In this document: positions 32,716 to 43,953 of the stretch, one piece after another
How the letters are laid out: each line of letters starts with the position of its first letter
Numbering within the stretch: the stretch's first letter is position 1
NCBI GenBank assembly: GCA_009746045.1
Contig: RPFO01000164.1
Span: 3,942,765-4,004,764, forward strand
From: Mesostigma viride
Lineage: Eukaryota; Streptophyta; Mesostigmatophyceae; Mesostigmatales; Mesostigmataceae
DNA: 62,000 bases
Direction of reading: 5' to 3'
Notes under the pieces: generated by a model
The model's input: the letters and a program-made list of their open reading frames with translations, nothing else
Told to the model about the DNA's origin: nothing
The model's database searches: none
Translations under genes and position numbers: made by a program

Positions 32716-34392
32716 TTGCGTTTTTATGTAAATTGCATTGCTTGTCTTCCCATACTGCGACTTTGGCAGGGAACCGTCTCCTGGACAACTGCTGCCGGAC
32801 AATTTTATCAAGTCAGTGTGGGTGACGTGGTCTCCCCACACAGCTACGTGTCAGACCAAGCGTGCTGCGTGGTTATTGTGCACCCAAATGCCGGTTTCGT
32901 GCTGGCACCTACAAACTGCAGGGTCGCGCAAGACAATCGATCATGCAGTCGGGTGCGTCAGCATTGTGACGAGAATACACTGCGACTTTGGCATGAATTC
33001 TGTTACATGCGCTGCACCGCCACTGATGAGCCCCCATGCACACCATTCGTGAGGCAGGGGAGCAAATCAGTCATGAAGGTTACCGGTGGGCTCCAAGTCT
33101 CGTCGGTCCAGCAGTGCCACAACGCACTGCACAATCTCACCGCGACAGCGGCTTTGGCCCATGCGGCGAGCTCCATTACCCGTGGCGACCCAACTCCAGC
33201 GATCACGGCCATGCCGGCCGCAGAAACAGAGAGCCAGCGAACCAAGGTCATCGAACCGAGTGCGCCCACGGCAGAGCCTACGGCAGCGCGACCCGGACCA
33301 GGGCTGCAGCTGCGCCCAAGGCAGCGGCAACCACGGCAGTGGGATCCAAGGGAGCCGGGTCCAAAGCTGCACCCGCACCCAAGGCAACGGCAAGCACGGC
33401 AACAAGACAAAAGAGGAAGGTGGCACCTTCTGCTGACAAGGAAAACATTCCACCAACATCCAATGGCCAAGCTAAGGGCGTATCCAGGGCAGCTAAAGGC
33501 AGGGTTGCTGTGGTGTCTGTGGATGACGATGAGGATTGGTATGGTCATGGTGCGGACATGATGATTACAGACACAGACGATGAAACCATGCTTGCACACC
33601 AGGAAGCACAGCCACTGGCGACCAGACAAAGCGTGCAGCGCGCATCTGACAACAAGCTGCAGCAGTACACTAAGGAGCTGGAAAATGCAGCTGGAGAGCG
33701 GCGCAAGATGGAGGAAGAGGTGGCGCATCTACGTAAGCGCCGGGAGGAGTTGCAGCAGCCGCAGTCGCTGCCGTCGCTGCCGTTGACCACTGCCGTGGCC
33801 ACTGCTGCAACGGCAGCAGCCTCTGCCGCCACCACCATCACCACAGCCATCGCAAACAAGTCAGCCGATCCTGCAGCAGCTGTTGGACATGTTGGAGCCG
33901 CAGCCGCGCTTGCAGCCGGTGCCACCCCCGCCGCCACCGCCACCGCCACAGCAGCCACAGCCGCAGCTGCAGCCGCAAACGAGGTTGCAGTTTTTGCACC
34001 AGATGTGGCAGCTAGTGGAGCAGCAGCCGCGGGAGCAGCAGCAGCAGTTCCTGCAGCAGATGTTGCAGCCTATTCAGCCGCAGTTGCAGCGAAACTATGG
34101 GTTGCTGGGCATTAGCATGGGCGATACACCAGCAGTCAGAAGCATGAGCGACCGCGGTGTTCTCAACCATTCAGGCATGGCAGCTGACCATGGTGTACAG
34201 GTACTAGCCATGCACCGGCTGGCAGACACGATGGATCGCTTTGCATGCCTCCTAGTACCTAACAGCCGTACTGAGTCCCATGGTGCTCTGCCACTGTCGG
34301 CGTACAATGGCAATGCCAGCGCGGGGCGCGGGTTGCCGTACCAGTTCAACGGCAGCATCTATGGGCAACCTAGCGGGTGTCACATGCAATAG
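32716..34392 (+). pseudogene. Frame-broken gene relic with coiled-coil and Gln-rich parts
   Basis: Three open stretches read as one protein in two frames. Up to about 33290 the frame starting at 32716 encodes a Cys-containing region (GDVVSPHSYVSDQACCVV). From there to about 33780 the frame of 33036-34115 encodes an Ala/Lys-rich basic part, SADKENIPP, an acidic segment (VVSVDDDEDWYGHGADM) and a coiled coil (KLQQYTKELENAAGERRKME). The first frame then returns with a Pro/Gln-rich region (QFLHQMWQLVEQQPREQQQ) and ends SGCHMQ-TAG at 34392. The stretch before 32903 is duplicated at 32237. Function unknown; nuclear by composition. Confidence 0.4.
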
Positions 34393-34970
34393 TAGGTGCT
34401 GCCATCCTTTTGTTAGTGGCTGACCAGTGACCAAGGTGCAGTGACCTATCGGTGGAGACAACTTTCTTGCCAATGTGGCTGGCTTCTAGTGGCGCTACCT
34501 TGGACATAGCAGGATGACAAGGTATTGGGCTTGCGAAAAATGTGATGGCCAAGAGAGTCAGCATGTAAGCTGGCTGCCATTTCGTCTAGTATAGTATAGG
34601 ATTTGGCCATTTTGGCGTATGATGAACCGAAAATGGATCTGCCAATGTTGTGCATCAAGGCTGCTGCCTATCAGGTGGCCCTGTTGTTGGGGACGTCTTG
34701 TTATTAATGACACATCCACCATCTGTTGGTTGGGCATTTCTGTAGAATAATCCCTGGATTTTAACACGTAACGGAGGTTGACAGTGCCCAGCTGCACTTG
34801 TCATCATAAAGGTTCTTGTGCTGGGTCCCTCATGCAATATACTTGGACTGCAGCTCCTTGATCAGTAGTTGTTGTGACTTCAAACTGCATTGGCATGGTC
34901 ATAACGCAGGCAAGTAGGCGCAAGAAGCACACACACACATGATGAAAATCACGCGCATTGTAATATGGCA
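34393..34970. other. Spacer without a recognised gene
   Basis: No coding frame with convincing composition was seen. A short ACACAC tract occurs near 34931. Confidence 0.5.
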
Positions 34971-34974
34971 TGGG

Positions 34975-35245
34975 ATGTGCCAGGGCACTTAATTGGTGCA
35001 TGGGGCATGGAGCATTGAGCAATCAGGCCATATGGCCGGGCATGGGGGGCTTTGTTTTGGGCACATGGGGCATGGGGCATGGGGCATGGGGCATGGTGTA
35101 TGGGGGAATGGGAGCAACGATGTTTGACAGTTGGCTTGCGGTTCGTCATCTGTGGCATGGAGCATGGAACATGGAGTAGAAGGGCATGGGGCATGGGGCA
35201 TGGGGCATGATGGGGCATGGGCCATGGGGCATGGGGCATATTAGA
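34975..35245. repeat. GGGGCAT heptamer repeats
   Basis: Scattered short runs of the 7-bp unit GGGGCAT, densest at 35070-35095 and 35188-35240, interrupted by other sequence. Confidence 0.85.
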
Positions 35246-35504
35246 GCATCACTAGGGCATAGTTCCAGGGCATGTGGCAGGTGGTTTAGGTGGCCAAAGG
35301 CATGGGAAATGTCGCATCTTGATAATTTTTTAATAAACGGTTCAGATTTTAACATACTAAGAAAAACCAGCCCCAGAAACAACATCTACGCGAAGCACAT
35401 GCAAAACCACAAGCTTTTACACTCATTCCAACCGTGGAAAATCAGGGGACCTGTCGCCATGCACCTCACCAGCATGATGGATGGGTCAGCCAGTCCGTGA
35501 AACT

Positions 35505-35550
35505 CCGCCTTAAGACGGCACCGGGGAATCGAACCCCGCCCACAAACCAC
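35505..35550 (-). repeat. tRNA-like T-arm, probable SINE remnant
   Basis: The minus strand contains CGGGGTTCGATTCCCCG, a perfect 5-bp stem and 7-base loop matching a tRNA T-arm and pol III B box. No matching acceptor stem, D arm or anticodon arm is found in the expected positions, so this is not a tRNA gene. It is best explained as part of a tRNA-derived short interspersed repeat. Confidence 0.45.
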
Positions 35551-35774
35551 AGATCTGGGGAAACCTCAGACTGAGATGAAAACCCCAGATGGACATCTCT
35601 CCATCAGAGACAATGTCAGACATTCCCACTCCAGAGACATGTCTCACCCCTCAAGGCGTGCTCAGGATTTTGTACAATCAAGCTCCCAGCCTGATATCCT
35701 GAGACTTAAGCACCCAGCTCTCAGCTTAAATTAGACAGATAGACCAACCTTGCAGTCTGCTTTCATGAGCTTCC

Positions 35775-36340
35775 TCAGTACATTGTACTGGGCTGGGGCC
35801 TTGTGTGGCAACTAGCTTGGTCAATTAATGCATCAGCAGGGTTCTCCTCGCTGGGGATATGCTTCAAGTCAACCAAACTGGCCAACACCTTCAGCAACAA
35901 ATAATCCAGATCCCTGCTCATGGCCAGCTGCTTGTGAACAAACTGGACCATACCCATGCTGTCTGTTAGCAATAACGTCTCCATCTGCATGCAAGGACCA
36001 AGGGGTAACTGAAGCCAGCTCCAGCATTAACTCCTTTATGTACAAATTGGACTGGATCCCCTCACATATGGCCCTGCACTCTGCCACATCTGAACTGACA
36101 CAGACCCTCTTCTGCAGTCTGCTGTACCAGCTGAACAAACTTGCCCTGCTCTGATAGAAAGCAATTACAGAGCAGCAGATCTCCCCCTGACCTTAGTGAC
36201 CCGGCGAGCATCCATGGAACCGTGTCAACAAAGATCTCCAAGGTGATAGGCTGGGCAAAGTCAATCCCAGACAAAATCAGATCAGGGGTACTCTCCACCA
36301 ACCGTGCTATGACTCGAGGCTTCTCATCCTCAAGCACCTC
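35775..36340 (-). pseudogene. Retrotransposon RNase H fragment
   Basis: Three frames together give an RNase H-like region: LEIFVDTVPWMLAGSLRSGG (first Asp), then SSDVAECRAICEGIQSN, then LLTDSMGMVQFVHKQLAMS (TDS) and LKHIPSEENPADAL. The final motif is common to LTR and DIRS RNase H domains. Frame changes and missing flanking domains show a dead fragment. I could not decide between Ty3-, copia- or DIRS-type origin. Sequence upstream to about 36600 may belong to the same element. Confidence 0.65.
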
Positions 36341-36599
36341 ATCAGGTATAATATTCTGCTATGCATGGACCATCAAAGAAGGACCACAGATGCTGGCAAA
36401 CCAGGCCCACATGCCTCTCAACTCAGGACCTGCAGCGGTGCAGCCTGGGTGATCTTCTCTGGCAAGGCCTTCAAAATGGTAAGCTTATATAATCTCCTCT
36501 GGACAGCCTAGCTGAACCTGATACTCCACTGCCCATGCATCCCTCCTGAACAGGGTAGCCTGCATTCCACAGAACAGTACAGGCTTGACAGTAAGCCAA

Positions 36600-37496
36600 G
36601 TTTTGCGGGCTTCGCCCGCGACATTAGAGCTCGTACTTTTTGTGGCCCGTCCCCGGCCAGGGAGCCCCGGCTAGGGATTGCGTGACACCACGTACCGCCG
36701 CCGAGGGCCAGGTGGCGCTAGCCTCGATCGCCAAGGAGCGCGCGCTAGCTTTAGAGTTTCGACCACAACATTCATGTCCAGAAGTTGGCAAAAGGGTGAA
36801 GGAAAAAATCCGAAATGCAATGGAAGGCCTATGAAGGTTCGAACCCGGTTCGTCACGATTAATCGTATGATGAGGTGTGCCTTGCTTGGCGCCTGAAGTC
36901 TACGTAAGCAGCTCTGCATGAAGTTGCACAATATGTACATTGCTAAAAAGGGACAAACTGCGCAACCGCGCAGTGGACGTAGCTCGCGAACTACTTGCGG
37001 AGTTCAAGCTCCAGATTGACTGCTACCCCTGCACGGGAGCGCGATGCGCGCGGGGATGAGTGACCTCGCCAACCCCGCAGACAGCAGGGGAAAATCGCTT
37101 ACAGGCGGTGGAGCAGCGGAAAATCCACGTGTGAGCTTCCTGCGCGTTTGTAACTGGTTCGGGAGAACAAAGTTTGGTCCAACAGCCCAAAAGTTTGCGA
37201 CGGTTATATCTGGAGCTCGCGAACACTGTCAGGACATCGCAGAGTTTGGCTCCTGCTGCAATCTGGGCATACGGACCTCTGCCAAATCGGGCTCATCTGG
37301 ATGTAACGCACAAAAACCCTGATATAATATGGACGCCGTGGTCTGACCTTTTCGTGATTGGTCGCAACGAAATTTCGCGCAGCTCATTCGTCAAGCGGAC
37401 TGTAAGTCGCGCCGCTGAGTGGCTGGAGCCGAAAGCCGTTCGAAAGAGTGTTTATAGCTAAAATTGTGCCAAGGCTGCGTTTTACAAGCTTTAGTA
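36600..37496. other. Spacer without a recognised gene
   Basis: Moderately GC-rich, with short ORFs on both strands and none showing motifs or conserved copies elsewhere in the window. Confidence 0.45.
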
Positions 37497-37799
37497 CCTA
37501 ACCACAAGCTTAAGGTGGGGGGGATGCTTCGCATCCCCCCCAAAAGAAGGCGCAAAGCCGACCGTAACTCTAGTAGTCGAGATTCATTTTGTCCGCTTCA
37601 CAGATCTATGGCAACTCGCAGTCAACTGAAGCTTATGAAGGGGACTGAAAAAATGAAAAAGTCGGGAGACAAATAACGACACGCTGTGTGGGCCTGAAAC
37701 ACCGCAGTTCCCACCCACCCGGAGGCCATTTGCCGCCTCAGTGAGACGCCCCGCCCTACTCGGCGAGGTCGCAAGTTACCCCCCTCTCCCCTCAGCGAG

Positions 37800-38960
37800 A
37801 CGTCATAGTATGCGGGATCCCCCGCCCCCTGCGCCCCCCCCCCCCACCCGGAGGTCCCCCCACCCCCCTCAGCGAGGGCCCTCCATGATGCACTGGCGCC
37901 GGCCGCCGGGATCCGTCCCCCGCACCCCCCACCCCCCCAGCCCCCCACCCACCCGGAGGTGCCCCCCCCCCCCCCCCCCCCCCTCAGCGAGACGTCATAG
38001 TATGCGGGATCCCCCGCCCCCCGCGCCCCCCCACCCACCCGGAGGTCCCCCCCACCCCCACCCCCCTCAGCGAGGGCCCTCCATGCATGATGCACTGGCG
38101 GATCCCTCCCCGCACCACCCACCCACCCACCCACCCACCCACCCGGAGGTTCCCCCCCCTCCCCCCCCCCCCCCCCTACTACTGAAGTACATGTTCAACA
38201 ACAGTTCAAGGTCCTCCAGTTGCCCTGCCCGATGCTGCTCGTCATCGTCCATGCACCTGGCGCTGGGCAGGATCGGCTGCGTCCTCCTCGCCGACTGGAC
38301 CCGTGCAAGTCGTCCCCAAAGTCCGCCTCCGGCGAAGCCTCTTCCTCCGTCGGCTCCTGCCTCGATCTAGTCCTCGTCTTCTCCGCCAGTCTCGTCCTCG
38401 GCAACACCTCCCTCCGTTACGTCCCCGTCTAGCTCCTTTATGCAGACGATCAAGGGCTTTGTCCCCGTCTCCACCGTCCTCCTCCAGTGGCTCGTCTTCC
38501 GCCGCGTGTTCCCGACCCCCAGGCCCTCCCACCCACCCGGAGGTCTCCCACACCCCCACCCCCCTCAGCGAGGTCCCTCCATGATGCACTGGCGAGGATC
38601 TGCCCCCCGCACCCCCCACCCCCCACCCACCCACCCACCCGGAGGTGCCCCCCCTCCTCTCCCCCCCCGGCCCCTCAGCGTGAGCTGGCCACGATGCGCT
38701 GGCGGATCCGCCCCCCCGCCCGCCCTCCCCCGCCCCGGCGCCCCCGGATCCCCCGCCCCCCGCGCCCACCCACCCACCCGGAGGTCCGGCCCCCGGCCCA
38801 CCCCCACCCCCCTCAGCGAGGTCCCATGCACTGGCGGATCTGTCCCCCGCACCCCCCCCCACCCCCCACCCCCCACTCACCCGGAGGTGCCCCCCCCCAG
38901 CTCTCCCCCCCGCCGGCCCCGTTGCGGCCGGCCACGATGCGCTGGCGGATCCGTCCCCCG
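37800..38960. repeat. GC-rich tandem repeats, right end of the third structure
   Basis: Units of variable length contain CACCCACCCGGAGGT, long C runs, CCTCAGCGAGG and ATGATGCACTGGCGGATC. A non-repetitive island at about 38170-38510 interrupts the array. On the minus strand the island reads as an acidic coding-like sequence (IVCIKELDGDVTEGG, MDDDEQHRAGQLEDLELLLN) split between frames and containing a TAG. It may be a captured exon. Confidence 0.75.
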
Positions 38961-38980
38961 CCCCCCCCGCCCCCGTGAAA

Positions 38981-39520
38981 ATGTCGCGAGACGACTTTAA
39001 AGCCATTAGATGCCAGCGAGTGAATGCCAATAGTATCCCGCAACTAAAGCTGAACGCGAAGGATTTCCGGGTAAATGGGTATTTTTTATTAACCAATAAG
39101 AATATCGTTAGGTTAAGAGGATTCAACTCAACCAAACTATAATAAAGTATGGCGAAAAGACGAAAGCCGTCAAGCCAACCGTCATTCTAGTAGGCACTAC
39201 CCACTTTCATCGTTCCGACATGCAGGTATATGAGCAAGTCGAGCCGACTGCTATTATTGGAGATCGCAACTATAAAGCCGAACGCGAAGGATTCCGGACC
39301 CGTCAATGGGTATTTTTATTCACCAATAGGAATAGCAGAACGCAAAGGATTCAACTCAACCAAACTAAAATAAAGTACGGCGAAAAGACGAAAGCCGTCA
39401 AGCCAACTGTCACTCTAGTAGGCGACCCAGTTTCGATGATCGAGTCGACAGGTGGCAAGTCGCAAAAGTTCGACCAACTACGCACCAGTCAAGCTCGATC
39501 GACTCGCTAACGTCATTTGA
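38981..39520 (+). repeat. Duplicated ~170-bp unit
   Basis: Two copies of a unit run from GCGAAGGATT through GGGTATTTTT and ATTCAACTCAACCAAACTA to AAGCCGTCAAGCCAAC, at about 39050-39195 and 39275-39425. The flank GTCGCGAGACGACTTTAA also occurs twice (38982 and 39523). A related, inverted fragment lies near 57390-57460. One copy is open as a short ORF (39220-39510) with no recognised motif. Confidence 0.65.
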
Positions 39521-39795
39521 AATGTCGCGAGACGACTTTAACGCCAATAGCGTCTCACTGAACAAACGCCTTTCGTCCTCCGCTCCAGATACGCCGTCTT
39601 CGATCCAGCCACACACGGAAGCCTGTACGATCTCCAAATTCCGAAGACTTGTGCCCAACGGTAAAAGGCGAAAAGGACACCCGTCGATCACGAGTTATCC
39701 ACTGAAATGTACGGAAAGTTACGGCGTACGGACCACAGGATGCCCGATATCGATGGTTTTTCATATGTGTATAGACAATGATGCGAGCCCGGGCC

Positions 39796-39850
39796 CCCCA
39801 TCACCCACGCATGCATGCCAGCCCCCCCCCACACCCACGCATGCGGATGG
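39796..39850. repeat. Small fragment of the 26-bp minisatellite
   Basis: Two units with CACCCACGCATG and the CATGCATGCCAGC core, the same as in both R1 copies but with none of the other R1 sequence around it. A single related unit lies near 40074-40105. Confidence 0.75.
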
Positions 39851-39969
39851 GCGCCTGGCCTCGAACGTACAAGAAGGGCAAGACCAAGGGTGTGCTGCTG
39901 CAAGTACTGACAATTGAACAGCGCAGGACTCAACTAGATCACATGCCAGGCCTCCAGCGCAGCCCAACT

Positions 39970-40726
39970 GTAGGAGAGAGAGGCAGATGATAAAGCGGGA
40001 GCGGGCTGTACCAATGCTGGAGTCTTAGGCAGTGGCGTGGTGTTTTATACAATCATGGTGCTGCCCCAGCAATATGCATGCATGGATGGATGTAGTGGTG
40101 TGCTCTGATCGACTCACTCCTTATTGCTGCCATGATTGGTTGCTCTTTGGCGCGATGCACGGTGGCGCCTTGTTGTAAGCCGCATGTGTTTGTTTATCAT
40201 GTAATCAGCTTGTGAAATCAGTAACTCATGTGTTATGCATCGTAGTAGTGACCACTTCTACAGACATGTATAAAGTAACATCATGTACAACACTGTGACC
40301 TAACTGTGTTTGATAATTTGGTTTGCTAATTATGCATGAAAATTGAGTGAGAACGTCATATTTAATGCTTTTTCTGTCACGAATTGAGCTTCTTACCAAG
40401 CCAAACGTTGTTCATGATCTATCATGCATATCTTAAAGCGTGCAAGCTTGTAAAGTTTTTGCATGGTTTAAAATGATTAAATCATTCTGTACATTTAAAA
40501 TTGTATAATAAAGCCAAGTAATGGGATATTTATGCTGCCAAGTACGTCACAAACACATCAAAAGCTCGATACAAACTGAGTTCTGTCAATGTAAGCATGT
40601 TCATCCATCATAGTTCAGTTTATGTGCAAGTTTCCATGTCCATAGGATAGCAATTGATGTCATATACATGCCCCTCCATAGGCCAAAATGTCAAAAAACA
40701 TGTACCTTATTGTCCATTTACCCAGA
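39970..40726. other. AT-rich spacer
   Basis: No gene or repeat was recognised, apart from one minisatellite-like unit near 40074. Confidence 0.5.
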
Positions 40727-42487
40727 GGCCTCAATTGAGGCCTTTTGGCTCAATTGAGGCCTTTTTCACCAAGGTCACATGGGGACGGTAATTTTGGCGG
40801 GAAGGACCGGTCCTATGGGTCGTCCGGCCCCAGTGGCGCGAATCTGGTATATGTGCTGAGCGTCCTGACCCGTTGGGGTCGACAGGGGTCGACGGTTACT
40901 GAAAGATATGTGAGGTGGAAAAGTACCTATTTTGGCCACTTTCGTGCAACCGGACGACGAATTTTCACGAATGCACGACCATGGCGGCCTCGAGTAAAAT
41001 AGACCGTATGGCCACGTTCGTGCATCATTTCGACCAGTAAGGAGCTCGTTGGGTAGATAATTTATCCGTGAAGCTAGCCCGATCGCTAAATGGGTCAAAA
41101 GTCAATTTCTAAATTCGTGGGGTCGTTATTTGTGTGCTGAATGCCAGGTTAGTGAAATTCAGCTGGGGCGTAATTGGCGTTGATAATGCGCCTGCCAGCA
41201 GGCCGGTGCTTCGATATGCTGGGAAGAGACTAGCGGAACGGCGGGGGGGGATGTTGGGGCAGCCGTGACTAAAGGGGCACTGGCTATTTTCGAGCCTTTT
41301 GGCGTGGATCCGTAGGTAGAGGAAGGGGTGTTTTTAGCTAGGAAAAACTGGGATGCGGACAATAAACGCGCGCGCGCCCCCAGCTATGGGAGCGCCATTA
41401 TGCGAACAGCGCTGGTGAGGCCGCTGCAGCCGCTTTCATACGTCAATGGACGACGCATGGAGCGTCTGTCCGGCCAGATTTGCGGGCTGCATCGCTTCCG
41501 GACAACTTGAAAACGCCGAGCTTGAACAGCTTTTCTAATGCAGCCACGTTCAGCGCCAGCGCATATGCGTGCCTAGTGATCCCGGGTGTGAGGGGTGTGA
41601 AAGGTAAGTGCGTCCTGGTGGTAGTAAGGTAATGGCATCGATTTGCTTGTGATATCGTCAGTTTTTAGCTGCCTATCGGCGCCTAGTGCCGATGTGACGT
41701 AAGGCAGGTTACAGTACTTCGTGCAGTGCTCTGCGGCTGGCCCCCGCCTTATAGACGTGTTTGCTTTCCATAAGAAGCATGGCAGTTCCTGCCATGCTGG
41801 CCATGTCTCAGGCAACCCTTGCAAAGCCCGAAATCAAGCTAAGAGGTCTAGTAGGCTGTGCAAATGTTGTCCAGTTATGCTTGTATATCTTGCCATGTGC
41901 TGTTCATCTGCTGCCGCGGCAGCAAACCCCTGTCATGATATACCGTAACAACCTAGATATTGGGGCTATGTGAGTGAAGCTACGCGCTTGGAAGGTCACA
42001 CCTATCATTATAATGCATGATCCTTGTGCGTGTTTGTAATAGAGGCTTTGGATTCCTCATGGTTACGTGCAATACCCATGGCAGGCTATTGCTGCCTGCA
42101 GTGCTGCGCGACAGCCCCGGCCGTGCAAGTGTGTGTGAGGGGTCCCTTGGGGAGCATGCCATGTCATGCCATGCTTACCATGTCGTGGGGGAACCTCGTA
42201 AGGTCCAAAAGACACGTTACATGCAGATGGAACTGAGTACTGACGCCTTTTGGTCGCTTGTATCTATGGTCATGTTGTGTTGATGGTGCCGTCGCAGCGA
42301 CAACCTGTTTTATAAAATCATAATTAAATATGTATTAGGGCTATATGACTGATGTTAAGTGCTGGGAACCCCGAAACAATCATAATAATGCATGGCCTTC
42401 ACTCATATTTGGAATAAAGTTTGTTGGCTCATTGTAATTACATGCAACACCCAATTTATGAAAAGGCCTCAATTGAGGCCTTTTTCC
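40727..42487. mobile_element. Possible DNA element bounded by GGCCTCAATTGAGGCC palindromes
   Basis: The 16-bp palindrome occurs at 40727-40742 (with a near copy at 40747-40761) and again at 42466-42481, followed by T runs. Because it is self-complementary it could act as a short terminal inverted repeat at both ends. The right third (41930-42487) is the second copy of the repeat at 8640-9388, whose right end also carries the palindrome. No transposase was seen; if mobile it is non-autonomous. Confidence 0.35.
41930..42487 (+). repeat. Dispersed repeat, copy 2, ending in a 16-bp palindrome
   Basis: Matches 8640-9388 in the same direction but lacks most of the middle part present there (about 9000-9220). 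The conserved blocks include CAGTGCTGCGCGACAGCCCC and ATGCCATGTCATGCCATGCT. Confidence 0.75.
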
Positions 42488-43374
42488 AGGTAGATAGACA
42501 TTATGCTGTTATATGTCACAGTTAACCTTGCCGGGGTAGTCCGATGACCCCCGCCAATTTTGGGGGGTAAACACTACCATATATATTCATTGAGAATGAT
42601 AGATTACGGAGGTGAGATAGGCATGCAACATAAGGAAAAACCCGAGAACTGGGAGAATAACCCTGAAGAAATTAATAGTAATCTGACACAGACATCCAAG
42701 GATCACGCCAGCGGCACAAGGTACAACTAACTATACATCACAAAACTACACGCAGCAACAGCGCTGCCGGCCCACCATGCAGGCCTGGAAGGAATCTAGA
42801 CCGCATGGGTCGCGACAAAGTCGGCCCGGGTGCGGCGGAATAACACATCAGCCACGGTGCGAGTGAGGGCGAGTGACAGACGCTGCCGCCAATACGAGGA
42901 CCACGTGCGGGCCGACCACGGGGCGGTCTGACCCTCGAGGTCGAGGCGGTCTACCATATATATGTGCTCGCTAGCTTGGGCCCAAAACCTGGGCTCAACA
43001 TGTTTTAGCAAGCCAGTGAAATAATTTTTTGGCTAGCAAAAAAAATAGCAAAAAAAAATTGATGTGAAGCCGCGAAACCGAACTAGTCTAACTCCAAGCT
43101 AATCTATCTAGAAAAAAAAACTAACTACTCTACTCAGCAAAGCGCCCCTTCCGCGTGGGGGGCCGGAGGGGGGGGGGGCTTGCCCACAGGGGCTGGCGTG
43201 TGAGCCTGGACAATCGATCGTCTTCCACCTCTTCTTGTTCTGCATAGCGCAGTCCAAGCATCCATCCATCGATCCGTCGGGGTTAATGCTTCGTGACTCC
43301 CCATGCAACGGGAGCATGCACGAGTTTAATTAATTAATTATTAATTAAGTCACTAGAGAGGGGGATATATAATC
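42488..43374. other. Spacer without a recognised gene
   Basis: Contains poly-A and poly-G stretches and a TTAATTAATTAATTATTAATT segment near 43326. No supported coding region. Confidence 0.45.
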
Positions 43375-43554
43375 CTGGCGATGCCTTAGGATCATGAGAC
43401 GTCCGTCCTATAGTTGACCAGCAAAAGTGGGTGCATGCGAGAGGTCCCCATGCAGTTCGATTCCGGCCTGGATTCATTTGCAGATCGCGTTTTCCGCGGA
43501 CCGGCACTGAACGCAAATGGTTTTCACCTTTGCGGCGTGCCAAATCAGAATATA
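43375..43554 (+). repeat. tRNA-related short repeat, copy 1
   Basis: 180 bp beginning CTGGCGATGCCTTAGG and ending CAAATCAGAATATA. It contains AGTTCGATTCC, a match to the pol III B box. It is 12 bp longer than copy 2 because of three separate 4-bp insertions: TGAC near 43414-43418, one tetramer at 43433-43438 and one at 43449-43453. Confidence 0.6.
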
Positions 43555-43785
43555 CGCTTGGCTGATCTCGATAGTACCGGCTACGCCCCCTTCTCAAGAA
43601 GGTTCCAGCCGTGTTCAGCCCGTCTCACGTGTCGAGACTAAACAAGTCTCGAGTGGACACGTGTGTAGTACTCCTACATACAGATCTCGAATGATTTATC
43701 TAGTACCAAATCCGAATGGCTTGTGCACACCACTCCCCGGAAAGGACTCAAAGGAGAACTTTTGCGGTTGGACTGTAGGTGTCAG

Positions 43786-43953
43786 CTGGCGATGCCTTAG
43801 GATCAGGAGACGTCCGTCCTATAGTCAGCAAAAGTGGGTGCGAGAGGTCCCCAGTTCGATTCCGGCCTGGATTCATTTGCAGATCGCGTTTTCCGCGGAC
43901 CGGCACTGAACGCAAATGGTTTTCACCTTTGCGGCGTGCCAAATCAGAATATA
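43786..43953 (+). repeat. tRNA-related short repeat, copy 2
   Basis: 168 bp, otherwise almost identical to copy 1. The T-stem equivalent is not fully paired, so this is not a functional tRNA. Its right end fuses directly with an inverted LINE fragment. Confidence 0.6.

Larger units (their letters stand above)
30300..32903. repeat. Nested inverted and direct duplications
   Basis: 30300-30680 is the reverse complement of about 31683-32040, and 30686-30990 that of about 32106-32400. 31961-32421 is repeated directly at 32440-32903, an offset of 479 bp with near-perfect identity. The direct copy looks recent. The inverted copies differ by small changes (for example CTGCGACTTTGGC against CTGCGAATTTGGC). 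Confidence 0.8.
29510..39000. mobile_element. Third foldback-like structure (inverted ends at 29.5-30.0 and 37.5-39.0 kb)
   Basis: The segment 29570-30003 matches the reverse complement of about 37497-37900. It includes the GTGGGCCTGAAACA region, the CTCGACTACTAGAGTTAC region and a G7-ATGC hairpin at the inner edge (29965-29995 and 37516-37545). Outside the right match lies a long GC-rich tandem repeat (37800-38960) and outside the left one G-rich sequence. The 7.5 kb between them holds further inverted and direct duplications, gene relics and a retrotransposon fragment. The outer limits are approximate. Confidence 0.6.

Noticed and set aside
35519-35540. tRNA gene at the perfect T-arm on the minus strand
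   Set aside because: Only the T-arm is present; upstream sequence does not form the other arms and no acceptor stem pairs with the 3' side.
43440-43470. tRNA gene at the B-box match AGTTCGATTCC
   Set aside because: The T-stem is not fully paired, and no D arm, anticodon arm or acceptor stem of correct length was found. It is a repeated tRNA-related element.
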